Assembly (NCBI GenBank): GCA_903927415.1
Contig: CAIYMZ010000032.1
Coordinates: 1-7,188 of the forward strand
Length of the DNA: 7,188 nucleotides
Source of the DNA: an uncultured Alphaproteobacteria bacterium
Lineage (GTDB): Bacteria > Pseudomonadota > Alphaproteobacteria > Rickettsiales > UBA1997
Reading direction: 5' to 3'
Position numbers and translations under genes: made by a program. Positions within the stretch are counted from its first letter, which is position 1; every line of letters begins with the position of its first letter. The notes below the pieces were generated by a model. That model did not search any database. It was not told the DNA's origin and was given only the letters and a program-made list of their open reading frames with translations. Shown in pieces: positions 7,064 through 7,188 of this stretch.

Positions 7064-7084
7064 GAGCAAAAAATTTTAATTCGA
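7064..7084 (-). promoter_or_regulatory. Conserved leader box upstream of the upstream paralogue
   Basis: On the minus strand TCGAATTAAAATTTT (7084-7070) precedes the ATG at 7063 by six bases, identical in sequence and spacing to the box before the sister gene. The six bases between box and ATG are only half conserved and DNA beyond the box is not alignable, so the box stands out against its surroundings. The exact role (-10 region of a near-leaderless promoter, translation enhancer or operator) cannot be told from sequence. The same spacing supports the ATG at 7063 over the TTG at 7069 as the start. Confidence 0.45.
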
Positions 7085-7090
7085 AATGAG

Positions 7091-7118
7091 AAGGTGGCAG
7101 GGAAGGTGGCAGGGAAGG
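7091..7118. repeat. 12-bp tandem direct repeat, two full copies and a partial third
   Basis: The unit aaggtggcaggg occurs at 7091-7102 and 7103-7114, perfectly repeated, and a third start (aagg, 7115-7118) diverges after that. It lies directly upstream of the leader box of the metallopeptidase-ankyrin gene, where its promoter would be expected. The unit is GC-rich and purine-biased compared with its surroundings. A change in copy number could alter spacing of upstream promoter elements, but nothing shows that it does. Confidence 0.75.
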
Positions 7119-7188
7119 GGCTTTGGTATATCCCAACTTTTTCAGGTTGAAGTAGGTATAACCCCAATAACGCTTAAGGAATCTGTCC
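7119..7188. other. Terminal intergenic stretch with imperfect direct repeat, unexplained
   Basis: These 70 bases hold no gene I can support. An imperfect direct repeat, ggtatatcccaa (7125-7136) and ggtataaccccaa (about 7155-7167), encloses a short inverted pair caac/gttg. A plus-strand frame from an ATG at 7086 is open through the window edge for 34 codons, partly translating the 12-bp repeat, and is too short and repeat-derived to call. The stretch may be the edge of another dispersed element continuing to the right. Confidence 0.3.

Noticed and set aside
7086..7188. Plus-strand frame from an ATG at 7086 open to the right edge (34 codons)
   Set aside because: It begins inside the 12-bp tandem repeat and overlaps the leader of the divergent gene; it is too short to separate from chance. 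It would need sequence beyond the window.

Overview
The window looks like a piece of an AT-rich alphaproteobacterial genome, probably from a host-associated or intracellular lineage (Rickettsiales/Holosporales-like). The evidence is indirect. The DprA protein carries the alphaproteobacterial style of the family signature (SVPGSPFDPRCRGTNRLIKDGA). GC-rich palindromic intergenic repeats lie in AT-rich DNA, as in rickettsial genomes. Two large proteins join ankyrin-type repeats to a zinc-peptidase motif, an architecture typical of host-directed effectors. No rRNA, tRNA, CRISPR array or transposase is visible.

Layout. Positions 1-94 hold a palindromic repeat (copy A), cut by the left edge, followed by a T-run that could act as a terminator. 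Two plus-strand genes follow: an ABC-2 type transporter permease (116-904) and, 28 bases later, dprA (933-2048). A second, more degenerate copy of the repeat (copy B, 2102-2204) lies in the same orientation between dprA and the next gene, which converges on it. The rest is on the minus strand: two large paralogous genes in tandem, the upstream one at 7063-4661 and the downstream one at 4595-2217, with 65 bases between them. Upstream of the pair is a 12-bp tandem repeat (7091-7114), and then about 70 bases I cannot explain.

The tandem pair is the notable content. Both proteins (800 and 792 aa) share, in the same order, an unrecognised N-terminal region, an HELHH zinc-peptidase motif, a block RHVEIVVRV that is identical in both and may supply the third zinc ligand, and a C-terminal half with degenerate ankyrin repeats. 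Neither has a visible Sec signal peptide or membrane segment. A 15-nt sequence exactly six bases before each ATG is identical in both although the flanking DNA has diverged, which suggests a shared promoter or translation-start element. My working inference is a duplicated, diverging pair of metallopeptidase-ankyrin proteins, possibly secreted effectors or toxins; I cannot match them to a named family from memory. The permease and dprA look like ordinary chromosomal genes, so the paralogue pair, bordered by repeats, may be an accessory insertion next to core genes.
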